Source: Anaerolineales bacterium UBA2200 (GTDB lineage Bacteria; Chloroflexota; Anaerolineae; UBA2200). From it: a stretch of 47,199 nt of DNA. Positions 7,512 to 16,227 of the stretch are shown here, in pieces (position 1 is the stretch's first letter; every line of letters starts with the position of its first letter). The notes under the pieces were generated by a model that saw only the letters and a program-made list of their open reading frames with translations, did no database searches and was not told the origin of the DNA. A program made the position numbers and the translations under genes. The stretch spans positions 27,831-75,029 of the forward strand of contig DCVA01000018.1 in NCBI GenBank assembly GCA_002327925.1, read 5' to 3'.

Positions 7512-7721
7512 ATGGGGGAGGGGAGCAGCGAGATCAGGCACCTGCGCGAGAGGGTGCTCTTGCACGATGACATGCTGAGGGCGATGGGCGAGCGGATCCG
7601 GCTGTTGGATGAGGCGGTCCATGCGCTGGAGGCGGCGTTCGGGGAAGCGGGCGGGCCGCCCCCCGGCGCAGCTTTGAGCGTGGCTGCGCCATCCAGGAGC
7701 AGCCCGGGCAGGAAGAAGTAG
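7512..7721 (+). CDS. Small coiled-coil phage protein
   Basis: The 69-residue product starts at ATG 7512 preceded by GGGAGAGG. Residues 5-45 (SEIRHLRERVLLHDDMLRAMGERIRLLDEAVHALE, with leucines at heptad spacing) should form a coiled coil. A Pro/Gly/Ser-rich basic tail follows. Its stop (TAG) shares one base with the GTG of the next gene. A trimerising or membrane-tethering accessory is plausible, but no family is recognised. Confidence 0.55.
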   Translation: MGEGSSEIRHLRERVLLHDDMLRAMGERIRLLDEAVHALEAAFGEAGGPPPGAALSVAAPSRSSPGRKK

Positions 7722-8077
7722 TGGGCGGCCAGCGCAGGCCGCCGGCGGCTCTGTGGGCCGTGGTCGGATGGCTGGCGGCGGCAGGGCTGGCCCTGCTGAG
7801 TCTGGCCCCTGCTGCGCCCGTACCGGATACGGGAGTGGAGAGCCTGTACCTGCCGCTGGCGATTGGCTGTCCTGGCTGCGGCGCAGAGGGAACGAGGGTG
7901 GCCCATCTGGCGGCCACGGTCGCGGTGTTTGAAACGATCTTGCCAGAGGTGATGCAGACGGCAGGTGCCTTGTGGGACGAGTGCTTTGTGCGGCAGACGG
8001 CTGAGGCGCTTTCATCTCAGCCGTCGCCCGCAGCTCGGCCGGAAGGAGAGGGGAGGGGTTTGAATGGCGGACATTGA
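7721..8077 (+). CDS. Small membrane/secreted protein of unknown function
   Basis: The GTG start shares a base with the previous stop; 118 residues. Residues 10-33 (LWAVVGWLAAAGLALLSLAPAAP) form a signal peptide or N-terminal anchor. It is followed by VESLYLPLAIGCPGCG, which contains a CxxC pair and a YLPL segment of the kind common at the ends of Chloroflexota exported proteins. The C-terminal part is a short amphipathic helix (VAVFETILPEVMQ) and a low-complexity tail that overlaps the next gene by 14 bases. Two more Cys make redox or metal binding possible. No known family. Confidence 0.45.
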   Translation: MGGQRRPPAALWAVVGWLAAAGLALLSLAPAAPVPDTGVESLYLPLAIGCPGCGAEGTRVAHLAATVAVFETILPEVMQTAGALWDECFVRQTAEALSSQPSPAARPEGEGRGLNGGH

Positions 8078-8702
8078 CACCCTGCGCGAGAGGGTTGAGG
8101 CGCTGCTGGCCGACCCGGCCAACGCCGAGTGGAGCACCAGCGAGTTGGACCAGGCCATCCGGCTGGCCCTGGCGGACCTCAGCGTGGCTCTGCCGGTAGA
8201 GGCGGCGGCCACCCTGGACGCGGCGGACGAGACATGGGAGTACTCGTTGGGCACCATCAGCGGCCTGGTCGAGGTCACAGAAGTATGGTACCCTTACCTG
8301 GCCGGAGACGTGCTCTACAAGAGAGCTCATCCCATCCCGTGGCGCCGGATCGACGACTCGACCCTGATGATCGAGCCGGCGGACGATCCGGACGCCTCGT
8401 ACGACCTGCGCGTCTTTTACACCCGGTGCCAGACTGTGGCCGGGCTGGACTCGGCAACGACAACCACGGTGAACGAAGCGGAGAAGGCCCTGCTGGTCAG
8501 GGGCGCGGCCGCCTTTGCCGCCCTGGCCAGGAGCAGAGATGTGACCAACGAGGTCACCATCGGTTCCGCTGTGCCGGAGCGGCTGCGTGAGTGGGGCCTG
8601 GCCATGATGCAGCGCTTTGTGAACGGGCTGGAGGCCCTGGGCTTGATGGCCGCCGCGGCGGAGGACCCCCGGGTGGGGGCATGGGGACGGGAGGGGGTGT
8701 GA
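8064..8702 (+). CDS. Phage head-tail connector/adaptor-like protein
   Basis: The 212-residue product starts at ATG 8064 inside the previous gene, with GGAGAGGGGAGG upstream. The N terminus (IDTLRERVEALLADPANAEWSTSELDQAIRLALADLS) matches the opening helices of small adaptor proteins that plug the portal. The middle has strands around EYSLGTISGLVEVTEVWYP and YDLRVFYTRCQTV. The C terminus is helical (EKALLVRGAAAFAALARS). The pattern is that of a gp6/gp15-like neck protein. It is the last gene of the block and ends 50 nt before a hairpin terminator. No tail genes follow, so the block is either tail-less or its tail genes lie beyond the left edge. Confidence 0.6.
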   Translation: MADIDTLRERVEALLADPANAEWSTSELDQAIRLALADLSVALPVEAAATLDAADETWEYSLGTISGLVEVTEVWYPYLAGDVLYKRAHPIPWRRIDDSTLMIEPADDPDASYDLRVFYTRCQTVAGLDSATTTTVNEAEKALLVRGAAAFAALARSRDVTNEVTIGSAVPERLREWGLAMMQRFVNGLEALGLMAAAAEDPRVGAWGREGV

Positions 8703-8752
8703 GGCGGCAACGCCGGGCCAGAGACCATCAGGTCGGCTGGCGGGCAGAAACG

Positions 8753-8790
8753 AACGGGGGTCGCAGCGCATGCTTGCTGCGACCCCCGTT
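8753..8790. terminator. 15-bp perfect hairpin between convergent genes
   Basis: AACGGGGGTCGCAGC (8753-8767) and its exact complement (8776-8790) flank an 8-nt loop. It separates the + strand phage block from the - strand gene ending at 8825 and could act in both directions. A long U-tract is missing, so efficiency is uncertain. Confidence 0.65.
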
Positions 8791-8824
8791 CCGTCTGTTG
8801 AGGAAGATTACGTAAACTCGCGCC

Positions 8825-10855
8825 CTAGCGCCGAACCAGCGGGATGTACAGCCAGCGCAAGGGCACGGCGGTGGCCGGCGGCGCGGTGGGACTGGCCGTG
8901 GCGGTAGGACTGGCCGTTGGCACAGGGCTGGCGGTGGACGTGGGTGTGGCTGTGGGTGCCTCCGTGGGCGTCCAGGTGGCCGTGGGCGTCGGGCTGTCCA
9001 ACGAGGTGGGCGTGGGTGCCTCCGTGGGCGTCCAGGTGGCCGTGGGCGTCGGGCTGCCCGACGAGGTGGGCGTAGGCGTGGGCTGAGGCAGGAGCACAAA
9101 GTCGCGAACGGGCACGGCGCGCAGGTCCACCACCTCCACCAGCAGCGACACCGACTCGTAGCCGGACGCACCGGCCCTCAGGGTCACTCTCTCGCACTGG
9201 TTGAGGTAGAGGGCCGGGAGGAGCAGCTCATAGCTGCCGTCCGCCTCGGTCCAGGTGCTATAGCTGCGCGGCATACACATCTCTGCTCTCACCTCTGCGC
9301 CGGGGATGCCCGTGGCGGGACCTGTGACCGCCGCCAGGACGCGGCCTGTGATCATCAGGTCGCCCGGCGGCGTGGCGGTGGGCGTGAGCGTGAGGGTGGC
9401 CGTGGGCGTGCGGGTCGATGTCGCGGTCTCCGTCGGGGTCAGGGTTTCGGTGGGTGTCAGAGTGCGGGTTGGTGTATGGGTCGGCACGGGCGTGTTGGTC
9501 GCGGTCCGGGTCGGCGTCGGCGTCCGGGTAGGCGTGTCGGTCAGCGTGCCAGTCGGCGTCTCGGTGGGGGTAAGGGTCGGCGTCGGCGTGGGCAGGAGAG
9601 GGTAGACGCGGGCGTAGATGTCATACTCGCCCAGGCGGGCATCCTGCCAGGTGGCGAACCAGGAGCCGGTCTCCAGCAGGGTGATCAGGTCCACCTCGCG
9701 CTGGTGGCCCGCTTCCGTGCACATCTCCAGGGCCGGCCCGAGCAGGGCGCCGTAAGGGCTCAGGGCCTGGCCCATGATGTCGTACTGGCCGCTGCGGTCA
9801 TCGGCCCACAGCACCAGAAACTCGGCGCGCACCGGGTTGTAGGCCACATCCGGCTTGAGCTGGTGGCCGAGGGCGGCGCCCACGGCGATCTCCACTCCCG
9901 AGAGAGCTCCTACGTCGGTCAGCAGCTGGCCGTAGACATCGGCAAAGGCCTCTCCGGCGCGGCAGTCCTCCCAGGTAACCAGATAGAGATGGGCCGCTGG
10001 CGCATAGGCCGCCGTGGCGTTGTACTGGTTGCCCTCGGCGGTGCAGATGGCGATCTCCGACCCGCTCAGCTCACCCCCAGCCGTCACGAGCTGGCCCCAG
10101 ATGTCATAGTGCTCGCTGTTGCGAAAGTCGTGCCAGACCACCAGGTACTCGTTGGTCTCTGTGCTGTAGGCGATGCTGGGGTTGTACTGGAAGCGCACTG
10201 CCGCGGTCACGATGAAGGCATCTCCGCGTGGCGCGCCGTCCGGCGCCAGGCGCCGTCCCCAGATGTTGACCGCCCCATCGGACCAGACGACCAGGTACTC
10301 GTTCGCGGCGGGGTTGTAGACCACGTCCGGATCGGCCTGGAGGTTGGTGGCGGAGGCGATATCAAGCGTCCCGCCGACCGGCGCTCCGCCCGAGTTGATG
10401 CGCCGCCCGCGGATGTAGAAGGTATCATCGGCCGCGAGGCCGTCGCTCCACACCACCAGGTACTCATCGAGGGTCACGTTATAGGCGATTTCCGGCTCGA
10501 GCTGATCCTTGTCGAGAAGCGCCACGGGCACATCGCCGCTGGCAAAACGCTCCTGCGGGTAGGAGAACTTGCCGTAGACGTCGGACGTTTCCGGACCGCT
10601 GCGGCGGTCTTCCCACACCACGAGGGCGCGGCCATCACCGTGGTCGTAGGCGGCGGCCGGTTTGAGCTGGGCGCCCGCGGCGCCGGAAACCAGGAACCCC
10701 TGGTCCGGAGCGGACGGAGGGAGGGTGGCGGTGGGGGTCTCCTCGAGAAGGCCTGCCTCGGCCGGCGAGGCAGTGCCGGAGGCTGCACTGGCCGAGGCCA
10801 GCACAAGCAGGGATAGCAGGGCGCAGAGCATCCAGATCCAGCGGCTTTTCGACAT
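8825..10855 (-). CDS. Secreted repeat protein with Thr/Pro linkers
   Basis: The ATG at 10855 has GAAAGGAGAG upstream; the frame stays open to 11398, but that extension runs into the CRISPR array and lacks a ribosome site. The product is 676 residues. Residues about 5-28 are a signal peptide (WIWMLCALLSLLVLASASAASG). Residues about 55-400 carry six to seven copies of a ~50-residue repeat with core DxAYNPxxNEYLVVWxDxR, a propeller-type extracellular fold. Then come Thr/Pro-rich linkers, a carboxypeptidase-regulatory-like sandwich (GRVLAAVTGPATGIPGAEVR, then DGSYELLLPA), a second Thr/Pro linker, and the end WLYIPLVRR. Such tails are common on exported Chloroflexota proteins. Adhesion or polymer binding is likely; no catalytic motif is seen. 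Confidence 0.75.
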   Translation of the reverse strand: MSKSRWIWMLCALLSLLVLASASAASGTASPAEAGLLEETPTATLPPSAPDQGFLVSGAAGAQLKPAAAYDHGDGRALVVWEDRRSGPETSDVYGKFSYPQERFASGDVPVALLDKDQLEPEIAYNVTLDEYLVVWSDGLAADDTFYIRGRRINSGGAPVGGTLDIASATNLQADPDVVYNPAANEYLVVWSDGAVNIWGRRLAPDGAPRGDAFIVTAAVRFQYNPSIAYSTETNEYLVVWHDFRNSEHYDIWGQLVTAGGELSGSEIAICTAEGNQYNATAAYAPAAHLYLVTWEDCRAGEAFADVYGQLLTDVGALSGVEIAVGAALGHQLKPDVAYNPVRAEFLVLWADDRSGQYDIMGQALSPYGALLGPALEMCTEAGHQREVDLITLLETGSWFATWQDARLGEYDIYARVYPLLPTPTPTLTPTETPTGTLTDTPTRTPTPTRTATNTPVPTHTPTRTLTPTETLTPTETATSTRTPTATLTLTPTATPPGDLMITGRVLAAVTGPATGIPGAEVRAEMCMPRSYSTWTEADGSYELLLPALYLNQCERVTLRAGASGYESVSLLVEVVDLRAVPVRDFVLLPQPTPTPTSSGSPTPTATWTPTEAPTPTSLDSPTPTATWTPTEAPTATPTSTASPVPTASPTATASPTAPPATAVPLRWLYIPLVRR
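8952..9071 (-). repeat. 60-bp tandem duplication in a Thr/Pro linker
   Basis: Bases 8952-9011 and 9012-9071 are nearly identical, differing at a few positions near 8997-9000 and 9057-9072. On the - strand each unit encodes a SPTPTATWTPTEAPTPT-like linker block. This is a recent in-frame duplication in a low-complexity region. Confidence 0.8.
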
Positions 10856-10952
10856 CGGCACACTCTCCTTTCGCGTCAAGGGGCCCTCGAGGCGTGCTGA
10901 TACTACCGAGACGCGGCGACCCGGCCCGGGCATACGAGCTGCTGTCCGGTTC

Positions 10953-10980
10953 ATCATACGCTGCGTGGCGGGGCTGTCAA
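10953..10980 (-). promoter_or_regulatory. Promoter of the secreted repeat protein
   Basis: On the - strand, TTGACA (10980-10975) and TATGAT (10958-10953) lie 16 bases apart, giving a leader of about 90 nt before ATG 10855. The rest of 10856-11076 shows no gene; it separates this promoter from the degenerate end of the CRISPR array. Confidence 0.65.
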
Positions 10981-11076
10981 GTGGTCCTCGTCTGGCGGTC
11001 TGGTCTCGATGGAGTGAATCCGGCGCTGGCAGGGAGCCTACGGGGAGCGGGAGGCATACGGCGCTTGAGACGCACC

Positions 11077-14000
11077 TGCACGGCCAGCCCGCGCGTGGGG
11101 AAAACTTCGTAGGCGCCCCGGCCAGGTCCGGACCGTTCGGTCCACCCCCACGCGCGTGGGGAAAACGGTTCGGGAGTGGCGGGTGACCTGCGGCGGTGAC
11201 GGTCCACCCCCACGCGCGTGGGGAAAACGTTGTCGTTGAAATCAACCCGATAGATGCCGTGCGGTCCACCCCCACGTGCGTGGGGAAAACCTGGCCGCAC
11301 TTGGCATACCGTGTGCCCTCTGCGGTCCACCCCCACGCGCGTGGGGAAAACGCCAATACGCCCGGAAATACATGGGTTGCCGCGCGGTCCACCCCCACGC
11401 GCGTGGGGAAAACACAAATCGCCAGGTTGTCTGGTTGTTGATGAACGGTCCACCCCCACGCGCGTGGGGAAAACCAACGAGGTAGCTAGGGGCGGACGAT
11501 ATTCGGACGGTCCACCCCCACGCGCGTGGGGAAAACGATCATTCCAGCATCGCGTGGTATCGTCGCGCCGGTCCACCCCCACGCGCGTGGGGAAAACGTG
11601 CACAGGGTCATCGTGCAGCCGGGTGGTGACGGTCCACCCCCACGCGCGTGGGGAAAACTTCAGCGGCACGCCGATCTGGTATAGCACCTGCGGTCCACCC
11701 CCACGCGCGTGGGGAAAACTGCGAGCCGGTGCTCGCCGGATCCCACACCACCGGTCCACCCCCACGCGCGTGGGGAAAACGCAAAAACCCGTCATAGCCG
11801 TCATATTTTCCCCGGTCCACCCCCACGCGCGTGGGGAAAACTCACGGCCAGCATGTCCAACATCAAGGCGTCCGGTCCACCCCCACGCGCGTGGGGAAAA
11901 CGTCTTGCGCCAGCCCCATGAGCTCGAGCGCCTCGGTCCACCCCCACGCGCGTGGGGAAAACGCCTTGGCGACAGAGTTGTATTCCATGACCAGCGGTCC
12001 ACCCCCACGCGCGTGGGGAAAACTTTGGCAGCGCCTTTCACAACGCAATCGAGCACTACATCACCGACCGTCACGCCGGGCAACCCGCCGACAGGTCCAC
12101 CCCCACGCGCGTGGGGAAAACTATGAAGCGCACGCCCATAGAGCTGCCCCGTCGGTCCACCCCCACGCGCGTGGGGAAAACGGAATCCCTACAGTGATTG
12201 CTGGCATAGCCGCTCGGTCCACCCCCACGCGCGTGGGGAAAACGCCCGGCGACTGCCGCCTGCATCTGGAGCAGCGCGGTCCACCCCCACGCGCGTGGGG
12301 AAAACGTCGCGTATTGCTGCGCGGCCCCACCGCCCCGCACGGTCCACCCCCACGCGCGTGGGGAAAACTGCCAACAGAGAAATTCCTGGGGATGAGTTGC
12401 TCGGTCCACCCCCACGCGCGTGGGGAAAACTGATCCTGGCCAGCTTCGTCCAATACCGCGGCCGGTCCACCCCCACGCGCGTGGGGAAAACAACGGCAGC
12501 CACGATGACGGCGACTAGCAACGGCGGTCCACCCCCACGCGCGTGGGGAAAACTTAGCGCGGTCATTGCATCGTATGTCACCTCTCGGTCCACCCCCACG
12601 CGCGTGGGGAAAACATCCTGATGGAGCTGGACGATTTCGGCTGGGACGGTCCACCCCCACGCGCGTGGGGAAAACTCAGGGAGCGGCTGGGCAGGCTTAC
12701 AACACACAGGTCCACCCCCACGCGCGTGGGGAAAACGGGCGGCGGCTGTTCTGCCATCCTATTGGCTGACGGTCCACCCCCACGCGCGTGGGGAAAACGA
12801 ATCCGTACGTTTTCCAGCTCGGGCAGCATGCGGTCCACCCCCACGCGCGTGGGGAAAACAAATAGTGCCTGACCCCAAGACGCGCACGGCGCGGTCCACC
12901 CCCACGCGCGTGGGGAAAACGGCCGCCCGTATCCGGCAGCTTGCCCTGCACGACCGGTCCACCCCCACGCGCGTGGGGAAAACGCCTCGCTGTACTCCGG
13001 GAACTCCGGCACTTCCGGTCCACCCCCACGCGCGTGGGGAAAACGGCAACATTTGGGACGACACGGACGATATTGACGGTCCACCCCCACGCGCGTGGGG
13101 AAAACGATGGCCGGCTCCCGGTCTGCGCCCCTATTCGCGGTCCACCCCCACGCGCGTGGGGAAAACGGCGGCGCAGTGGATCACGACCACGGGCGTGAGG
13201 GTCCACCCCCACGCGCGTGGGGAAAACGTCAAGGGTAGGCCTCCCCTTGACAATGGTAATCGGTCCACCCCCACGCGCGTGGGGAAAACGATCGGGGTGC
13301 ACCTCCCAGAACGGGTGCCCGTCCGGTCCACCCCCACGCGCGTGGGGAAAACGGGGTCAGGGCTTCACTTGTCAGCGATGTCAACCGGTCCACCCCCACG
13401 CGCGTGGGGAAAACGGGCGTACTCCCCTCTGGCCATCGGGAAAATATCGGTCCACCCCCACGCGCGTGGGGAAAACGCCCTCATACACCTTGCTCTTTCC
13501 CTGGCATCGGTCCACCCCCACGCGCGTGGGGAAAACGCGGAGGCGCGCCCTGCTCAGCCGCGTTGCGCTCCGGTCCACCCCCACGCGCGTGGGGAAAACT
13601 GGCTCGCAGTGCACGACGCCGGATTGAATCACGGTCCACCCCCACGCGCGTGGGGAAAACGAGGCTTGTCCTATCCAAGCTGCCCGCGCTGCCGGTCCAC
13701 CCCCACGCGCGTGGGGAAAACCGACTACCGCGAGGATGTGCATCTAGTGAAATCCGGTCCACCCCCACGCGCGTGGGGAAAACGGATCTGCTCCTGCTGC
13801 ACGACCTCGATCTTGACGGTCCACCCCCACGCGCGTGGGGAAAACGTCAGCGTCGTGTTGTAGATGGCGAGGGCTAACGGTCCACCCCCACGCGCGTGGG
13901 GAAAACAACAACGCCGCTGGGTCAGTGTGGAATATGCTCGGTCCACCCCCACGCGCGTGGGGAAAACAGGCGGGTTATCGTGGGTAATGCCGCCCCTATG

Positions 14001-15881
14001 CGGTCCACCCCCACGCGCGTGGGGAAAACGTCCGTGCCCGTGTCGGCTAGGATGGACGCTATGCGGTCCACCCCCACGCGCGTGGGGAAAACTCCGGCGG
14101 CGTGCTCGGGCGTGGTTTTGTTGCCGGTCCACCCCCACGCGCGTGGGGAAAACTCAAAGTCGATGCTGGCATTGATTGCCTCCTCTGGTCCACCCCCACG
14201 CGCGTGGGGAAAACACCCCCTGGATAGCGGGCAACGCACAGCTAGGTCGGTCCACCCCCACGCGCGTGGGGAAAACGCACCACGATCAGGGCATCGACTT
14301 TTCTCAATTGCGGTCCACCCCCACGCGCGTGGGGAAAACGACTGTAAGGAACGTGCTCCGATTCATCGACACGGTCCACCCCCACGCGCGTGGGGAAAAC
14401 GCACGGCAGCGCCCACCGTCTCCTTGAGGTTGCCCGGTCCACCCCCACGCGCGTGGGGAAAACCATTTTGTCGGCCAGTGCCAGGACGCATTCGGCCGGT
14501 CCACCCCCACGCGCGTGGGGAAAACTAACCGAGTTGACACAGATTGCCGCTGACAAGCGGTCCACCCCCACGCGCGTGGGGAAAACCCGGGTCACCCGTG
14601 CAGCCACTGTCAGGGCGTGCGGTCCACCCCCACGCGCGTGGGGAAAACGGCCACGGTCGGCGTGATGCCAGTTGTCAGGTACGGTCCACCCCCACGCGCG
14701 TGGGGAAAACGTTCGACCTGTCCAGCGTGGATGAGATCGTGGCGGTCCACCCCCACGCGCGTGGGGAAAACTAGTCCTCCCAGTCGACATCGGACACGGC
14801 GATCGGTCCACCCCCACGCGCGTGGGGAAAACGGCCCCAAGATAGCGTAACCCTGTCGGACTTGCGGTCCACCCCCACGCGCGTGGGGAAAACGGTCTAT
14901 GGCAACTGAATACCCCCCCGTTCTGTCGGTCCACCCCCACGCGCGTGGGGAAAACCATTCCCACGGGGACTATCACGGCAGATTCAATCGGTCCACCCCC
15001 ACGCGCGTGGGGAAAACTAGGGCGGGCAACACAGCGGCACCAACGGTTTCGGTCCACCCCCACGCGCGTGGGGAAAACGTGCAGGCATCGGCATTGGATT
15101 GAACCTTGTGACGGGTCCACCCCCACGCGCGTGGGGAAAACGTACGGAGCGGAGCGGGTTTATCGCCAACCGTTCGGTCCACCCCCACGCGCGTGGGGAA
15201 AACACTGGCAAATCCCTCTATGATCTTGGCATCAATCGGTCCACCCCCACGCGCGTGGGGAAAACTAGCTTGAGGGTCTCCTGAAACAGCCGCCGGAAGG
15301 TCCACCCCCACGCGCGTGGGGAAAACGCTCGAGATGCCCTCGAGCACGGCGGCGAATGCGGTCCACCCCCACGCGCGTGGGGAAAACTGAGCAGTTTGGC
15401 GGCAGTTGTGGCGTGGTTGGCGGTCCACCCCCACGCGCGTGGGGAAAACGGGTTGATGGTCTTGACATCCGCGCCCTTGATCGGTCCACCCCCACGCGCG
15501 TGGGGAAAACGTGCCACTGGCGAGCGGCGCGGCGGTAGGCGGCGGTCCACCCCCACGCGCGTGGGGAAAACGCAGAATTGATAGGGCTGTCCACCCGGAC
15601 AAAACGGTCCACCCCCACGCGCGTGGGGAAAACGTCCATAACAAGTTCGGGCCGCCCACCTGGTTGCCGGTCCACCCCCACGCGCGTGGGGAAAACGGAT
15701 CCGAGGGTCGGGGCGATCGTGGGCTTGATCGGTCCACCCCCACGCGCGTGGGGAAAACGTCAGGATGTCCGTGATCCGCCCCGCCTCCGAGCGGTCCACC
15801 CCCACGCGCGTGGGGAAAACGTGGACTTGTTGGGGTTCGTGGAGCGTGAGTTCGGTCCACCCCCACGCGCGTGGGGAAAAC
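11077..15881 (-). CRISPR. Type I-E CRISPR array, 78 repeats / 77 spacers
   Basis: Seventy-eight 28-29-nt repeats were counted. On the - strand they start GTTTTCCCC, contain the palindrome CCCCACGCGCGTGGGG and end GGTGGACC plus a 29th base, usually G. That is the type I-E pattern, and the adjacent cas genes agree. Spacers are 31-34 nt except one of 69 nt (12024-12092). The cas genes lie to the right on the same strand, so the leader end is at 15881 and the oldest end at the left, where the last repeat (11077-11105) is degenerate with only 16 clean bases. The repeat at 11262 has one change, in the 2-nt loop of the stem. The 29th base is not G in six repeats (12093, 12708, 13199, 14186, 15113, 15298). 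Confidence 0.97.
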
Positions 15882-15928
15882 CCTTCGTAGCGGCACGAAG
15901 GTATTGATCCGAAAACTCGCCCTTACAG
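15882..15928 (-). promoter_or_regulatory. Very short CRISPR leader with hairpin
   Basis: Only 47 nt separate the first repeat from the cas2 stop, so any longer leader must overlap the end of cas2. CCTTCGT (15882-15888) and ACGAAGG (15895-15901) form a 7-bp perfect stem directly against the repeat, on the side where new spacers are inserted. No AT-rich IHF-type site is obvious. Confidence 0.6.
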
Positions 15929-16227
15929 CTAGTCGGCGTCCCCGGTCGCTGGACTACCGGTAAGCCGAATCAGCTGGAGACCCTCGGAGTCGACCACTTG
16001 CCGTGAGGCAGTGCCGTGCGCACGCATCTTGAAATGCTGCTCCGTGTTGGTGGACCAGGCTTGAAGTACGCTGCCGTGGGCGCTCTTTTCGCAGCATTTC
16101 TCCCACAGGCGGTCCCGAACCATGGCGGTAACGTGACCGACAAACACACCGGTGCGGGGCTCAAGCAGCCAGCGGGTAAGCTCGCCACGCAGTGAGACGG
16201 GCACTTTTCCAACACGATGATCATCAT
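15929..16227 (-). pseudogene. cas2: cas2 (type I-E) with -1 frameshift
   Basis: Cas2 joins Cas1 in the spacer-integration complex. The first eight codons (16227-16204) read MMIIVLEK. The remaining 91 residues are in the -1 frame from 16204: VPVSLRGELTRWLLEPRTGV, FVGHVTAMVRDRLWEKC, STNTEQHF, VVDSEGLQLIR. This is a full match to Cas2e (99 residues when joined; E. coli about 94). The break is at AAAAG (16208-16204). A ribosome slipping -1 there, with tRNA-Lys moving from AAG to AAA, would continue exactly with GTG-CCC and rebuild Cas2. The alternatives are a sequencing or assembly deletion in the short A-run, or a real inactivating mutation. The start overlaps the cas1 stop. The downstream frame alone could start at GTG 16204 but would lack the first beta strand. 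Confidence 0.85.

Noticed and set aside
10856..11398. N-terminal extension of the secreted repeat protein into the CRISPR array
   Set aside because: A signal peptide and GAAAGGAGAG mark ATG 10855 as the start; the extension has array-derived residues and spans the promoter.
13228..13260. Spacer with internal palindrome (GTCAAGGG/CCCCTTGAC) as a repeat remnant or hairpin element
   Set aside because: Its length and flanking repeats are normal and it shows no similarity to the repeat; most likely a chance feature of the protospacer.
11077..15900. Many open frames on both strands giving repeated FPHARGGGP, SPRAWGWT or VGVDR-type peptides
   Set aside because: They are translations of the CRISPR repeat, with spacing set by the repeat-spacer unit; no ribosome sites or codon bias.
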